Shown one piece after another: positions 1-8,937 of a stretch of DNA of 64,000 nt. The stretch's first letter is position 1, and each line of letters begins with the position of its first letter. The position numbers and the translations under genes were made by a program. Source of the DNA: JAXGQD01 sp040766665 (lineage in GTDB: Bacteria; Bacillota; Clostridia; Saccharofermentanales; Fastidiosipilaceae); contig JAXGQD010000006.1 of assembly GCA_040766665.1 (NCBI GenBank), positions 1-64,000 of the forward strand, in the 5' to 3' direction. The notes beneath the pieces are model-generated. The model was not told the origin of the DNA. It made no database searches and saw nothing but the letters and a program-made list of their open reading frames with translations.

Positions 1-43
1 TTAACCACCACCTAAATCGTTACGCCAACGAAATCGGCTGTTT

Positions 44-1299
44 TCATCTATAATCCTCAGGCTGGATCCTATCAGAAAAGATAATCATCAATTGGCCAAA
101 CATGCTTTTCCAGCCATGGATTATGCCCCACTTCCCAGTAATATCCTTTATTGCCAGGTATAAGGATTTTAGAAGGGCAGTATCTGAAGGGTAAGCAGCC
201 TTGGCTTTAGTGACCTTTCTCAAGCCGCGATTGAAATTTTCAATCCGATTGGTTGTGTAGATCAGTTTTCTAATCTCTGGCGGATATTTGAAAAAAGTAC
301 CCAGTTCAGTCCAGTTTTCAGGTAGGATCTTATTGCAGCAGGATATTTTTTGCCCCATGTGTCTTCGAATTTATCCAGTTCCATAAGACCAAGTTCCTCG
401 GTTGCAGCCTTATAGATGTTCTTCATATCAGCTGTATATAGCTTTAGATCTTTATGACTGACATAGCGCATTGAGTTTCTTACCTGATGCACTATGCAGC
501 GTTGTATATCTGCCAGCGGATAGACTGCACGTATTGCGTCATTGAACCCACTAAGTCCGTCTACTGAGCAAATCAGGATATCTCTAACTCCACGATTCTT
601 TAGCTCGTTTAGACAACTAAGCCAGTATTTGCTGCTTTCTGACTCGCCGATCCATAAACCACAGACATCTCTTTCGCCGTTCATATCAACGCCTATGGCT
701 ATATAAACAGCCCTTTGCCTGACCATGCCCTCTGTTCTGACAGGATAATGTATGGCATCGAAAAACATTAGTGCGTACAGTGGCTTAAGAGGTCTGTTTT
801 GCCACTCCTTGATTTCCGGTAATACTTTGTCTGTAATTTTTGAGATCGTTTCTGCAGACACCGATGCGCCATATAAAGATTCAATGTGCTCAGATATATC
901 TCTTGTGCTCATGCCTTTTGCATACATTGAGATTATCTGGCCATCCAGACCACTTATATCGCGCTGATATTTGGGCACTATTTTGGGATCGTACTGCCCC
1001 TTGCGGTCTCTGGGTACTTCAATTTCGATCTCGCCATAATCTGATCGAACTGTTTTGCTGGAACTGCCATTGCGGCTGTTTTCAGTGTTCTTGTTGTCGA
1101 CGTCATGCTTGGCATAGCCTAATTCATCTTCCAGTTCAGCCTGCATCATTGTTTCCACTGTGCCGCCGACTAGGTCAGCTAGGGCGTTTTTGATGTCATC
1201 CGCACTCTTGATGTCATACGTTTCGATGAATCCTTTTAGCCAGCCCTCAGGCAGTCTGTCTGACTTGCGTGTTCTTCTTGCCATAATAAAATCCTCCAT
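44..1299 (-). pseudogene. IS256-family transposase, frameshifted
   Basis: Mutator/IS256-type DDE transposase in two overlapping frames. The N-terminal 345 residues hold the helix-turn-helix and the first two catalytic aspartates (the FFDAIHYPVR and CSVDGLSGF regions). The C-terminal part (from about position 358 down to 44) reads NWTELGTFFKYPPEIRK, then TTNRIENFNRG, which carries the catalytic Glu. The frame changes near 315-330, where KYPAAIRSYL should run on into ENWTELG. IS256 transposases are normally one frame of about 400 aa with no programmed shift, so this copy is probably inactive unless a sequencing indel is the cause. The first two catalytic residues and the last are thus on separate frames. 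Confidence 0.85.
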
Positions 1300-1327
1300 A
1301 TGGTCTGGTGATATCTTACCATCTGAA

Positions 1328-1357
1328 GGATTTACACAAAATTATTTACACTCTCCC
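1328..1357. repeat. IS256 terminal inverted repeat (transposase-proximal end)
   Basis: An AT-rich end reading GGATTTACACAAAATTATTT and then ACACTCTCCC on the plus strand, 29 bp upstream of the transposase start codon. This is where IS256-family ends normally lie. Sequence beyond 1357 belongs to the interrupted permease gene. Confidence 0.65.
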
Positions 1358-1446
1358 AAAAGGATAGCCAGCAATAATAAGAACAAATAGAACTGCTGAG
1401 AACGCTTCTTCGGTTTTCTTCTCTGACTTATCACGACACTGCTCAT
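1358..1446 (-). pseudogene. Sugar ABC transporter permease, 5' fragment cut by IS256
   Basis: Starting at ATG 1446, the minus strand encodes MSSVVISQRRKPKKR and then SQQFYLFLLLLAI, a basic N-terminus followed by the start of a first membrane helix. This is typical of RbsC-like permeases. A GGAAGG ribosome binding site lies just upstream, and the gene starts 44 bp after the stop of the ABC ATPase gene, as expected for an ATPase-permease operon. The reading frame runs into the IS256 end at about 1357 and stops at TAA 1343-1345. Only about 30 native codons remain; the rest, if it survives, lies left of the window. Confidence 0.75.
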
Positions 1447-1490
1447 GTTATACTTTTTCCTTCCAAATGACCGCAATTCGTTTTACCGGA

Positions 1491-2990
1491 TTAATGTTGA
1501 TTGAGAGCGACTGTTAAAATGCTTTCCTGAGTAGCCTCGCGCTTGTTAAATTGAGCCTTTATCTCTCCTTCAGCCATGACAAATATTTGATCACAGAGAC
1601 ACAAGAGTTCCGGTAGTTCACTGGAAATTACGATAATCCCTATCGGGTTTTTGATGATTTCTGAGATTAAGCTATGAATTTCTGCTTTTGCACCCACATC
1701 AACACCACGTGTCGGCTCATCAAGAATCAATACTTTTGGATTAAGTGCCAGTGCTTTAGCTAAAGCCACCTTTTGTTGGTTTCCTCCCGAAAGGTTCTTA
1801 GTGAGGAAATCTACGCTTGGTGCCTTAATTTCTAATTTATCAATATATTCGTCTGCAAGTTGTACTTCTTTGTCGTGGACAATAAAACCCATTTCGGAAA
1901 ACTTCTCGATTTGTGGGAGACTGATATTTTCTGCAACGCTCATATCCAAGACTAGACCGTACTTGCCTCTATCTTCGGACACATAGGTAATACCGTTTGC
2001 TTTAGCATCATTATAATTGGCAATGTTTGTCAGCTTGCCGTCGATATAAACTTCTCCACGTGCCATATGACGTAAGCCACAGAGCGCCTCAGCCAATTCA
2101 GTTCTGCCTGAACCGGCGAGACCGGCAAAGCCGATAATCTGATGTTCCATTAAGGAAAAATCATTGCCTTTATCGGCTTCCGAAAGTGCCATGTCCTTTA
2201 CTTCCAAAATAGGCTCTCCGTAGGAGCATGCATTTCTGACTACATAACAACTGACTTCCCGTCCAACCATATCAGAAACAAGCTCTGCTTCTGACGTTTC
2301 TTGGGTATCTTTTGTAGAAATATAACTGCCATCTCTGATGACGGTGACGCGATCGCAGAGCTCAAAAATTTCATCCAACCGATGACTTATGTAAATGATG
2401 GACACGCCCTCGTCTTTAAGCTTGCGAATGACTGCGAAGAGCGAATCTACTTCTTTTTGAGTTAAAGAGGCAGTGGGTTCATCAAATACCAGAATCTTGG
2501 AGTCGTAAGTGAGTGCTTTGGCTATTTCCACCATTTGTTTCTGTGCCATGCCCAAGGATTTAATTTGACTATCGAGATCGATATTGACCTGAAGCATTTC
2601 GAAAATGTTGCTTGCTTTTTTAGACATTGCCGCATAATCAAGAACAGGGAAGAATCCGAAGGCCTTTTTCTGCATTTCATGCGAGAGAAACAAATTCTCC
2701 AATACCGTCATTTCTTCAAATAAGCTTGTTTCTTGGTAAATGGTAGCGATACCCGCGGTCAAAGAATCCATGGGGTTTTCGAACTGAACGGTCTTCCCCA
2801 AAATTCTGATCTCTCCTGAGTCCGGTTTGTGTACGCCGGAAGCAATTTTCATGAGCGTAGATTTGCCTGCACCGTTCTCTCCACAAATAGCAAGAATCTC
2901 GCCGGTCTTTAATTGCAGGCTCATGTTTTTGAGAGCCATGACACCGGGAAATGTCTTTACAATATTATCAAGCTCCAGTTGGTATGCCAT
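1491..2990 (-). CDS. Sugar ABC transporter ATP-binding protein (two NBDs, RbsA/RhaT-like)
   Basis: ATPase of a CUT2-type monosaccharide importer, about 499 aa with two tandem nucleotide-binding domains. NBD1 has Walker A GENGAGKST (about residues 37-45) and Walker B LVFDEPTASL. Its signature region is the degenerate LGMAQKQMVEIAKAL, as is usual in this family. NBD2 has signature LSGGNQQKVALAKAL and Walker B ILDEPTRGVDVG. Its P-loop position reads GLAGSGRTEL, also typical. The start is set at ATG 2990 because GGAGG lies 5 bases upstream; a longer 511-aa frame has no such site. Next to rhamnose catabolic genes and an AraC regulator, it probably serves rhamnose uptake, but substrate choice is inference. 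Its permease partner is interrupted, so the importer is likely non-functional here. Confidence 0.9.
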   Translation of the reverse strand: MAYQLELDNIVKTFPGVMALKNMSLQLKTGEILAICGENGAGKSTLMKIASGVHKPDSGEIRILGKTVQFENPMDSLTAGIATIYQETSLFEEMTVLENLFLSHEMQKKAFGFFPVLDYAAMSKKASNIFEMLQVNIDLDSQIKSLGMAQKQMVEIAKALTYDSKILVFDEPTASLTQKEVDSLFAVIRKLKDEGVSIIYISHRLDEIFELCDRVTVIRDGSYISTKDTQETSEAELVSDMVGREVSCYVVRNACSYGEPILEVKDMALSEADKGNDFSLMEHQIIGFAGLAGSGRTELAEALCGLRHMARGEVYIDGKLTNIANYNDAKANGITYVSEDRGKYGLVLDMSVAENISLPQIEKFSEMGFIVHDKEVQLADEYIDKLEIKAPSVDFLTKNLSGGNQQKVALAKALALNPKVLILDEPTRGVDVGAKAEIHSLISEIIKNPIGIIVISSELPELLCLCDQIFVMAEGEIKAQFNKREATQESILTVALNQH

Positions 2991-3285
2991 TTGACCTCCA
3001 AAAAAATAAAAAGTTGCTATTTTCAATCCTTTTTAAATCAGGCTAAACACATCACTAATTTTATGAAATATGCATAATATATATAAAAATACGCTGATAA
3101 TTTGCCTTCCAATTGACATTATATGACTTATTTATTGATTAACATCGAACATTGTTGTTGTAAAATCTCATTATCTTGCCATATCTGTTTTTACCTGTGT
3201 TAAGCTTAATCCAACAAGCTAGGATGAATAATTCGTGGAAAATGAAGCGGAGTTTACGGAACTGCATTAAGGAGTTAAATCAACC
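2991..3285. promoter_or_regulatory. Divergent control region between sugar ABC ATPase and araC-type gene
   Basis: A 295-bp AT-rich gap between divergent genes. A TTGACA hexamer lies at 3113-3118. A sequence TGATAATTTGCC at 3095-3106 differs at one position from the half-site repeated upstream of rhaA (TGATAATTTCCC), so the neighbouring AraC-type regulator may also act here. No coding region is convincing. Confidence 0.4.
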
Positions 3286-4197
3286 ATGGCAAAGAAAAAA
3301 TTATTTGAAAAACTGTCCTTTGACTGGACCGAAGATTCTATCCGTTTATTCGTCACACCGACCCAATTGAGCAAGTCTCTGCCCTATTTCATCCAGGAAG
3401 TGGGCGACTTTAAAACCTTTTATCCCTATTACACCGAGCGCACGAATCTGAAATCCTATCAGCTCATCTATACCCTGCAAGGTGAAGGCCAGCTGGAGTT
3501 TCTCAATAAGCGTTTCACCATTGTCCCCGGGCAACTTTTCCTCCTTGACTGCACTGTCAACCACCGCTACTACACGGAGAAGGGTAAGACTTGGGACTTT
3601 TTGTGGATTCACTTTTGGGGCGCCGGGGCTAAGGCCTTTTTCAAAGAGCTGATCCGTGACGGTTTTCAGGTCTTCAACGTGAACAACCATTTCCAAATCG
3701 AAAGCAGCATGCGCCGCGTATTAGCGCTCAATCAAAAACGCCTGCTGGGCTATGACGTAATGAGTTCGCATCTGATTGACTCGCTCTTGACCGAGCTCCT
3801 GCTTTATCAGTTGGCCATCAACCAACCCAGCATGATCATGCCCAAAGACATCGAAGACGTGATCAATGACATCGAGGAAAACTTTAAAGAGGAACTGACA
3901 CTGGACATCTTGGCCCATCGCCATGGGATCAGTAAGTTCTATTTGTCGCACAAGTTTAAAACCAATACGCGCACGACGGTTAATGAGTATTTAATTAATA
4001 CGCGGCTGAATTTTGCCAAAGAGCTCTTGCGCACGACAGAACAAACCGTAACCCAAATCACTTACGAAATCGGCATGAACAACGTGACTCATTTTATCAA
4101 CCTCTTTAAAAGTCGCGAAGGGCTGACCCCGCTGGCCTATCGCAAGGTCTGGCTCAGCGGCTCAAAGAAGGATTACGGTTACGTCAATATTCTCTAG
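3286..4197 (+). CDS. AraC-family transcriptional regulator
   Basis: About 303 aa. The N-terminal half is a cupin-like sugar-sensing domain (GEGQLEFLNKRFTIVPGQ and the following residues). The C-terminal 100 residues hold two helix-turn-helix motifs of the AraC type: LTLDILAHRHGISKFYLSHKF and VTQITYEIGMNNVTHFINLF, followed by GLTPLAYRK. An AAGGAG site precedes the start codon. It lies between a divergent sugar ABC ATPase gene and convergent rhamnose catabolic genes, so it is most likely the local rhamnose-responsive activator. Direct repeats upstream of rhaA fit an AraC-type operator. The inducer is inferred from context. Confidence 0.9.
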   Translation: MAKKKLFEKLSFDWTEDSIRLFVTPTQLSKSLPYFIQEVGDFKTFYPYYTERTNLKSYQLIYTLQGEGQLEFLNKRFTIVPGQLFLLDCTVNHRYYTEKGKTWDFLWIHFWGAGAKAFFKELIRDGFQVFNVNNHFQIESSMRRVLALNQKRLLGYDVMSSHLIDSLLTELLLYQLAINQPSMIMPKDIEDVINDIEENFKEELTLDILAHRHGISKFYLSHKFKTNTRTTVNEYLINTRLNFAKELLRTTEQTVTQITYEIGMNNVTHFINLFKSREGLTPLAYRKVWLSGSKKDYGYVNIL

Positions 4198-4208
4198 GGC
4201 AAAACACA

Positions 4209-5306
4209 TCAGTTTTCTTTTTCCAGCAAACTGTGGCGGTACTTTTCCGATTCCCAGTTGCCGATGAAGTGGCGTGCTTCTTGCCCCATAATGGAGAGCG
4301 CTAGCCCTTTTTCACGCAGGGTTTCAACAATAAAGACTACAGCCGTCAACGTCTCTTCGATGACTTGTGCTTTTGCAGGCGCAAGGAGGTAAGCAATTTC
4401 CCCGTCAGCACTGATATTCGCTTTACCAGCGAGAGGCTCAGCGGTGAAAGCCAAGGCATCGCTGAGGAAGACTTGCTGATCGGGATAAAGGAGCGTGTTT
4501 TCAAAGAACGTCGCATCGTAGTGACCCTCACTCAATTTTTTCTGCAAATAGGGCGTCGCAGAATAAAGTGTTCCGTCGTCGCCACTGCGCAATTGCACCT
4601 GCGGAAAAGCGGTCGGCCCCATATCAAAGTAAGCCGCCATCAGGCGATTAACTTCGTCATGGATGGCCAGACATTCGTCGGCACTGTCAGATGTCACGAC
4701 TAAGCCGTGGTTTTGCATCAGAATGACTTGGGGATAAGTGCCACGCTGTTTTTTAACGGCTTCGCGCGCATTTTTAATGGCAAAAGCCAGCCTCGCTCCC
4801 GGATCCGTATAGGGGACAAGGACCCAGGCATATTCCGTTTCATCCATTATTTCTGACATTAGGCGCTCCGATTCGGAGGTGCAGGCGACAAGGTTGGCAT
4901 AAACGCTGTGACTATGCGCCACATAGCGATCCAAAATTGCGTGAAAGCCAGCTTCGACGGAGGGTCTGAGGGTAGCTAAACCGGCGATTTCCAGCGTGGC
5001 CTCTTTGGCCATGGCGGCTCCGGCTGCTTCTACGTCATCAAAATCCTGTGCTTCGTGACGCAGGTAGAAATCCTGTAAGGCTTTCAGGTTCATGACGGCA
5101 TAAGCCTTTTCTGTCGTTATGTCCGAGAGTTTGAAGCCAGAGGCCTTTATTGCCATGTACTGATCATCGAGCTTGACCGAGGTATTGCCACCCCCACCTT
5201 GTACATAATCCGTACGGGCGCCTACCGTTTGAGACAAGTGGGCGAATGCGCTGAGGCCTTCGTTGTATTTTGCAATAAAGCGGCCTTCGCCTTTTAAGAG
5301 ATTCAT
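4209..5306 (-). CDS. Class II aldolase, probable rhamnulose-1-phosphate aldolase
   Basis: About 365 aa of the class II aldolase/adducin fold. It shows the zinc ligands expected for the family: HSH in VAHSHSVYANLVACT and a later His in LMQNHGLVV, with Glu in PSVEAGFH as the likely acid/base. In Gram-positive bacteria this fold is often the N-terminal part of a longer aldolase-dehydrogenase; here the dehydrogenase half is absent. The start overlaps the end of rhaA by 4 bases (ATGA), which implies translational coupling. It probably cleaves rhamnulose-1-phosphate to dihydroxyacetone phosphate and lactaldehyde. No rhamnulokinase gene is visible in the window, so the pathway needs one from elsewhere or beyond the left edge. 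Confidence 0.8.
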   Translation of the reverse strand: MNLLKGEGRFIAKYNEGLSAFAHLSQTVGARTDYVQGGGGNTSVKLDDQYMAIKASGFKLSDITTEKAYAVMNLKALQDFYLRHEAQDFDDVEAAGAAMAKEATLEIAGLATLRPSVEAGFHAILDRYVAHSHSVYANLVACTSESERLMSEIMDETEYAWVLVPYTDPGARLAFAIKNAREAVKKQRGTYPQVILMQNHGLVVTSDSADECLAIHDEVNRLMAAYFDMGPTAFPQVQLRSGDDGTLYSATPYLQKKLSEGHYDATFFENTLLYPDQQVFLSDALAFTAEPLAGKANISADGEIAYLLAPAKAQVIEETLTAVVFIVETLREKGLALSIMGQEARHFIGNWESEKYRHSLLEKEN

Positions 5307-6565
5307 AGACGTCCTCCCAGTACTTCCTTTTCGTAAGCTTTCATTTCGTCAATCCAATCAGTCCCGACGGCGACCTTTTCTTTTATGCAGTAGTAGTCCC
5401 AGACCGCACCGAAAGGTAGGGTTTTACGCTCTTCTTGTAGAGCTAGACGCTTAGTCCAATCGCCTTCAGTTTCAGCCTGACGGATACGTTGGATCGGGGC
5501 GAGTGTGGCGTTGAGTAAGGCTTTTCTGCTGTTGCGCAGGCCGATTGCCCAAGCGGCTATGCGGTTGATTGAGGCATCGAAGAAATCGGTGCCGATGTAG
5601 ATACGTTTTTCCAATTCGTTATGCACAATTTCGTCCATGATGCGTTGCAGTTCGTCATCCAGGGTGACGACATGGTCCGAGTCCCAGCGCACCGGACGGC
5701 TGACGTGTAAGAGTACTTTGTCCAGAAATTCGGTGATGGCGGTGATTTTGGCGCTGATGACTTCCGTCGGATGGAAGTGACCGGCATCCAGACAATACAG
5801 CAAGTTTCTGCTCAGCGCGTAGGCCAGCGAATACTCGTGACTGCAGACCGTGTAGCTTTCGGCACCGATACCGAAAAGCTTACTTTCAACGGCAGGCAGC
5901 ACTTTTTCTTTGTCATAATCAATGCTAAAAATTTCATCCAAAGATTCGGTCATCAAATGGCGGTGCATCGCACTGTCAGCCGGCTGATCCTTATAACCGT
6001 CAGGCATCCAGAAGTTCAGCACAACGGGCTTACCCAGTTCAGTGGCAAAAGCCTGCGAAATCTCGATTGTCCTTTTGCCGTGTTCCATCCAAAATTTCCG
6101 CGTATCGGGATTCAGCGAGGACAAGGAAAAGTTACCGTCCATCATCGGATGGGCAAAAAAGGTCGGATTAAAATCCAGTCCCACGTCCATTTTCTTAGCC
6201 CAATCCAGCCAGCCTCTAAAATCGTCGATGGTATAGCTGTCGCGGTCTTTGGACTCATCCGTTTTTTCCGCATAAGAAGCGTGGAGATTTAATTTCTTTA
6301 CCCCGGGAATCAGCGTGAAGGCCTTCTCAATATCTTGCTTTAGTTCAGCACTGTTGCGGGCACGTCCGGGATAATTGCCGGTCGTGGCAATACCACCGCT
6401 TAACGATTCAGCCCCATCAAAGCCAATCACGTCATCACCCTGCCAGCAGTTGACAGACAAGGGAATGTTATTGGCTTTCTCAATGGCAGCATCCGTATCA
6501 ATTCCAATAGCGGCAAAAGCCTCCCTTGCATACTCATAACCGGCTTTTATCTGCTTCTCGTTCAT
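5303..6565 (-). CDS. rhaA: L-rhamnose isomerase
   Basis: About 420 aa, the same length as E. coli RhaA (419), and colinear with it by recall of that sequence. Blocks include CWQGDDVIGFDG, GNYPGRARN, KLNLHAS, GLDFNPTFFAHP, AVESKLFGIGAESYTV, CLDAGHFHPTEVIS, HVSRPVRWDSDHVV and TDFFDASINRIAAW. These contain the acidic and histidine metal ligands of the two-metal active site. It converts L-rhamnose to L-rhamnulose in the cytoplasm. AAGGAG precedes the ATG. It is first in a two-gene operon with the aldolase, behind a promoter carrying AraC-type direct repeats. Confidence 0.97.
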   Translation of the reverse strand: MNEKQIKAGYEYAREAFAAIGIDTDAAIEKANNIPLSVNCWQGDDVIGFDGAESLSGGIATTGNYPGRARNSAELKQDIEKAFTLIPGVKKLNLHASYAEKTDESKDRDSYTIDDFRGWLDWAKKMDVGLDFNPTFFAHPMMDGNFSLSSLNPDTRKFWMEHGKRTIEISQAFATELGKPVVLNFWMPDGYKDQPADSAMHRHLMTESLDEIFSIDYDKEKVLPAVESKLFGIGAESYTVCSHEYSLAYALSRNLLYCLDAGHFHPTEVISAKITAITEFLDKVLLHVSRPVRWDSDHVVTLDDELQRIMDEIVHNELEKRIYIGTDFFDASINRIAAWAIGLRNSRKALLNATLAPIQRIRQAETEGDWTKRLALQEERKTLPFGAVWDYYCIKEKVAVGTDWIDEMKAYEKEVLGGRL

Positions 6566-6642
6566 ACTCGTCTCCTTATTCCAGCGCTTTTTGTCATGGG
6601 AAATAACAGTTTATTAATCTTCATAAATTTAGGATTAATCAG

Positions 6643-6694
6643 AGTATAGAGCCCGCAAATCGGGAAATCATCAAATCTTATTGGGAAATTATCA
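6643..6694 (-). promoter_or_regulatory. rhaA promoter with AraC-type direct-repeat operator
   Basis: Reading on the minus strand, two near-identical half-sites TGATAATTTCCC (6694-6683) and TGATGATTTCCC (6673-6662) lie exactly 21 bp apart, followed by TATACT (6648-6643) as the -10 box. The second half-site occupies the -35 region. AraC-type activators such as RhaS bind direct repeats two helical turns apart that overlap -35, so this arrangement fits activation by the adjacent AraC-family protein. Confidence 0.65.
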
Positions 6695-6779
6695 CAGAAT
6701 CTTGCGTATTCTTGTTTTGCGGGGTAGGAAAGTTGGGATGGAGGGGCTTTGGCTTGATGCAGGGTGTCGACGGGTAGAG

Positions 6780-7189
6780 AAGGCGGTGTCGCAGCCGCCT
6801 GGTCGGTTGCGACGTTTTATATTGGCCAGCTCACGGCTTTTCTGCCAAAAATGACGGGGATGTGGGATTTTCAGTGGATTTAGGGTCTCTGCTCACGTCA
6901 AACTAACGATTTTGTGACACTTTTGACGACTGTGCGGTCGCCGCCACCACATCCCCGTAAAAAGTGGGCTGAAAACAGCCTTTAGCCATGCCCGGCAGCC
7001 ATACGGAGGGGCATTCAACCACATCCCTGTAAAAAGTGGGCTGAAAACAGCCTTTTGAAGGTAAACGCCGATGAGAGGTGTCGCTGCCGCCCAGGCAAAG
7101 CGACGACTCAAATAAGGAGCGGTGTCGCAGCCGCCCAGGCAACGCGACAATTCTAAGCGGCGTCGCAGCCGCCCAAGCAGCGCGAAGAC
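6780..7189. repeat. Composite intergenic repeat module 1
   Basis: No gene is convincing here. The stretch holds 25-26-bp hairpin units bounded by GTCGC and GCGAC at 6788-6813, 7080-7104 and 7124-7148, and a fourth at 7162-7186 ending GCGAA. Between the first and second is a segment of about 200 bp (6848-7056) with GGGGATGTGG at its left and CCACATCCCC and CCACATCCCT further right. The same layout recurs at 13.8, 26.9 and 35.5 kb. Confidence 0.8.
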
Positions 7190-7855
7190 TTAGAGCCCTG
7201 CGGCACTTGCCTCGCGCAAAGCTTTGATACCCGAACTTGCGCCGATGCGCGCGCAGCCCGCTTCGACATAGGCGCGGATGTCGTCGAAGCTGCGGATGCC
7301 GCCAGCTGCCTTGATGCGCACCGCGGGGCCGATATGCTCCTTAAACAAGGCGATGTCAGCGAGGGTTGCACCACCGCTACCGAAGCCGGTAGAGGTTTTG
7401 ATGAAGTCGGCCCCTTCGTCAGTGATGATTTTGCATAGCGCTATTTTTTCTTCCTTATTTAAAAAACAACACTCAATGATGACTTTGAGAACAAAAGGCT
7501 CGTCCGAACAATGGCGTATGGCACGGATTTCGGCAGCGATTTTGTTCCAATCCCCATTTTTGACGTCGGTGAGATTGATCAACATGTCCAGTTCGTTGGC
7601 ACCTGAAGCCAAAGCCTGTAAGCTTTCTTGCACTTTCGTTTCCGTGAACGTGTAACCGTTGGGAAAACCAATCACCGTGGTAATGGTTAAATCCGGAAAG
7701 GCTTGGCGGATGCGTTCGATATAAGTCGGTTGCACACAAACAGAGGCACAGCCATATTCTTGGGCTTCCTCACAGAGCTTTTGAATGTCTTCCCAGGGGG
7801 CATCTTGCTTGAGATTGGTGTGGTCGAGGTAGGCGTAATAATCCGAAATATTCAT
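7190..7855 (-). CDS. deoC: Deoxyribose-phosphate aldolase
   Basis: About 221 aa TIM barrel. It cleaves 2-deoxyribose-5-phosphate to glyceraldehyde-3-phosphate and acetaldehyde in deoxynucleoside salvage. Key residues are present: Asp90 in ELDMLINL, Lys124 in LKVIIE, the Schiff-base Lys153 in DFIKTSTGFG, and Lys182 in RIKAAGGIR, then IGASSG near the phosphate site. AAGGAG lies upstream of the start. It stands alone and is divergent from the DsbA-like gene. Its stop codon directly abuts repeat module 1. Confidence 0.96.
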   Translation of the reverse strand: MNISDYYAYLDHTNLKQDAPWEDIQKLCEEAQEYGCASVCVQPTYIERIRQAFPDLTITTVIGFPNGYTFTETKVQESLQALASGANELDMLINLTDVKNGDWNKIAAEIRAIRHCSDEPFVLKVIIECCFLNKEEKIALCKIITDEGADFIKTSTGFGSGGATLADIALFKEHIGPAVRIKAAGGIRSFDDIRAYVEAGCARIGASSGIKALREASAAGL

Positions 7856-8031
7856 ACGATTCTCCTTCGTTGATTGCTTTCATTGTAGACCAAAGTGGAA
7901 TAATTGTATCAATATTTCCAGCGCATCATGTGTTAATCTTTTGAAGGACAAAGTTTTGGCAAAACAAACGTATAAGAAAACCCGTAAAACCCGTGAAGAA
8001 ATAGATAAACCATAAAAGCAGGAGAACATAT

Positions 8032-8898
8032 ATGAAAAGAATCATTATTACGAGCTATACCGACGTGTTGTGCAGCTGGTGCTGGGCCACCGAACCCGCT
8101 TACCGCGCCTTGGAAACGCGCTTTCCCGACGAGATTGAATTTCGCTATGTCTATGGCGGCATGATCAGAAACCTCGACGACTTTAAAGAAGGCGGCGCTT
8201 GGGATCAGGAGCTGACGCCCGCTGATGCGAACCGCCTGACCATGGGACATTGGCAGGAAGGGGTGCCTTTGCACCATATGCCTATTCAGGCGGAAGGTTT
8301 TTCTCTCTTTACGGAAAATCCCACATCGCAGTCCAGTATGCCGCAGGGCTTGGCTTTTAAGGCTGCGCAGGTGGCGAATCCGGAATTGGCCAATCGCTAT
8401 TTGCGCCGCATTCGCGAGGCCACCGTGGCAGAGGCTCAGCGCACCCATGAGCGGGCGGTGCAGTTGCAGTTGGCGGAGGACGTCGGGCTGGATGTGGCAG
8501 CTTTTAGCGCGGCACTGGACGACGGAAGTGCGCAACGTAAGCTGAATGCGGATTTGATGTTGACCCGTTCGCAGGGGGTGGCGGTTTTCCCGACCTTCAA
8601 TATTAAGACGGAACGAGCCAGAGAAGGGATATTGACGGGCTTTAATCGCTGGGAGGATTTTGCCAATGCGATCAGTCACCTGACAGACGGTGAACTGCAG
8701 CCGGTGGCGGCACCCTGGGATGAGGCGGAGCTGGAGTATCTCTTCTATAAAACGCCGCGCCTGACGCACGAGGAGCTTTTTCAGGCTTTTTATTTTGAGA
8801 AGCGCAGTGACTTGGACGAGAGGCTGGCGGATCTGCAGGCGCGCAATATCATCAGCAAGCGGGCTGTGGGTGAAAGTTTCATCTATCAAATGAACTAG
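8032..8898 (+). CDS. DsbA-family thioredoxin-fold protein (FrnE/SpxH-like)
   Basis: About 288 aa. Residues 14-17 read CSWC directly after the first strand, giving a CxxC redox motif. A helical insertion follows, then VFPTFNI with the cis-proline of the thioredoxin fold. There is no signal peptide, so it is cytoplasmic. This matches FrnE-like oxidoreductases and the related SpxH/YjbH adaptors. The last 70 residues (from DEAELEYLFYKTPRL) look like a small extra helical or winged domain. The start has a GCAGGAG site 6 bases upstream. It is followed 39 bases later by an ABC exporter pair. Whether it is a redox enzyme or an adaptor cannot be decided from sequence alone. Confidence 0.8.
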   Translation: MKRIIITSYTDVLCSWCWATEPAYRALETRFPDEIEFRYVYGGMIRNLDDFKEGGAWDQELTPADANRLTMGHWQEGVPLHHMPIQAEGFSLFTENPTSQSSMPQGLAFKAAQVANPELANRYLRRIREATVAEAQRTHERAVQLQLAEDVGLDVAAFSAALDDGSAQRKLNADLMLTRSQGVAVFPTFNIKTERAREGILTGFNRWEDFANAISHLTDGELQPVAAPWDEAELEYLFYKTPRLTHEELFQAFYFEKRSDLDERLADLQARNIISKRAVGESFIYQMN

Positions 8899-8937
8899 CT
8901 TTCAGGTAGCGCAGGCTCAGAAAAAGAGGAAATAGCG

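Larger units (their letters stand above)
1..1357 (-). mobile_element. IS256-family insertion sequence, left end outside window
   Basis: The element carries an IS256-type transposase on the minus strand. Its transposase-proximal end lies at about 1328-1357, where a terminal-repeat-like sequence (minus strand begins GGGAGAGTGTAAATAATTTT) meets foreign DNA. The matching inverted copy is not in the first 44 bases, so the other end lies before the window or is lost. The junction falls inside the start of an ABC permease gene, so the element has split that gene. The target duplication cannot be tested without the left flank. Confidence 0.85.

Noticed and set aside
3176..3370. 64-aa frame ahead of the AraC gene as a leader peptide
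   Set aside because: It overlaps the AraC start out of frame, lacks a ribosome binding site and shows no leader-peptide features.
6893..7150. Small reading frames encoding repeated peptides such as FSPLFTGMW in several intergenic regions
   Set aside because: They are translations of the shared repeat module in different frames and strands, without ribosome binding sites.
7080..7186. Regular repeats of 25 bp suggesting a CRISPR array
   Set aside because: Spacers are only 13-20 bp, similar to each other in the clusters at 49.1 and 54.0 kb, units are few per cluster, and no cas genes are near. They fit REP-like hairpins.
7933..8889. 318-aa frame antisense to the DsbA-like gene
   Set aside because: Composition is typical of antisense translation and it lacks a ribosome binding site, while the sense gene has CxxC and cis-Pro motifs.
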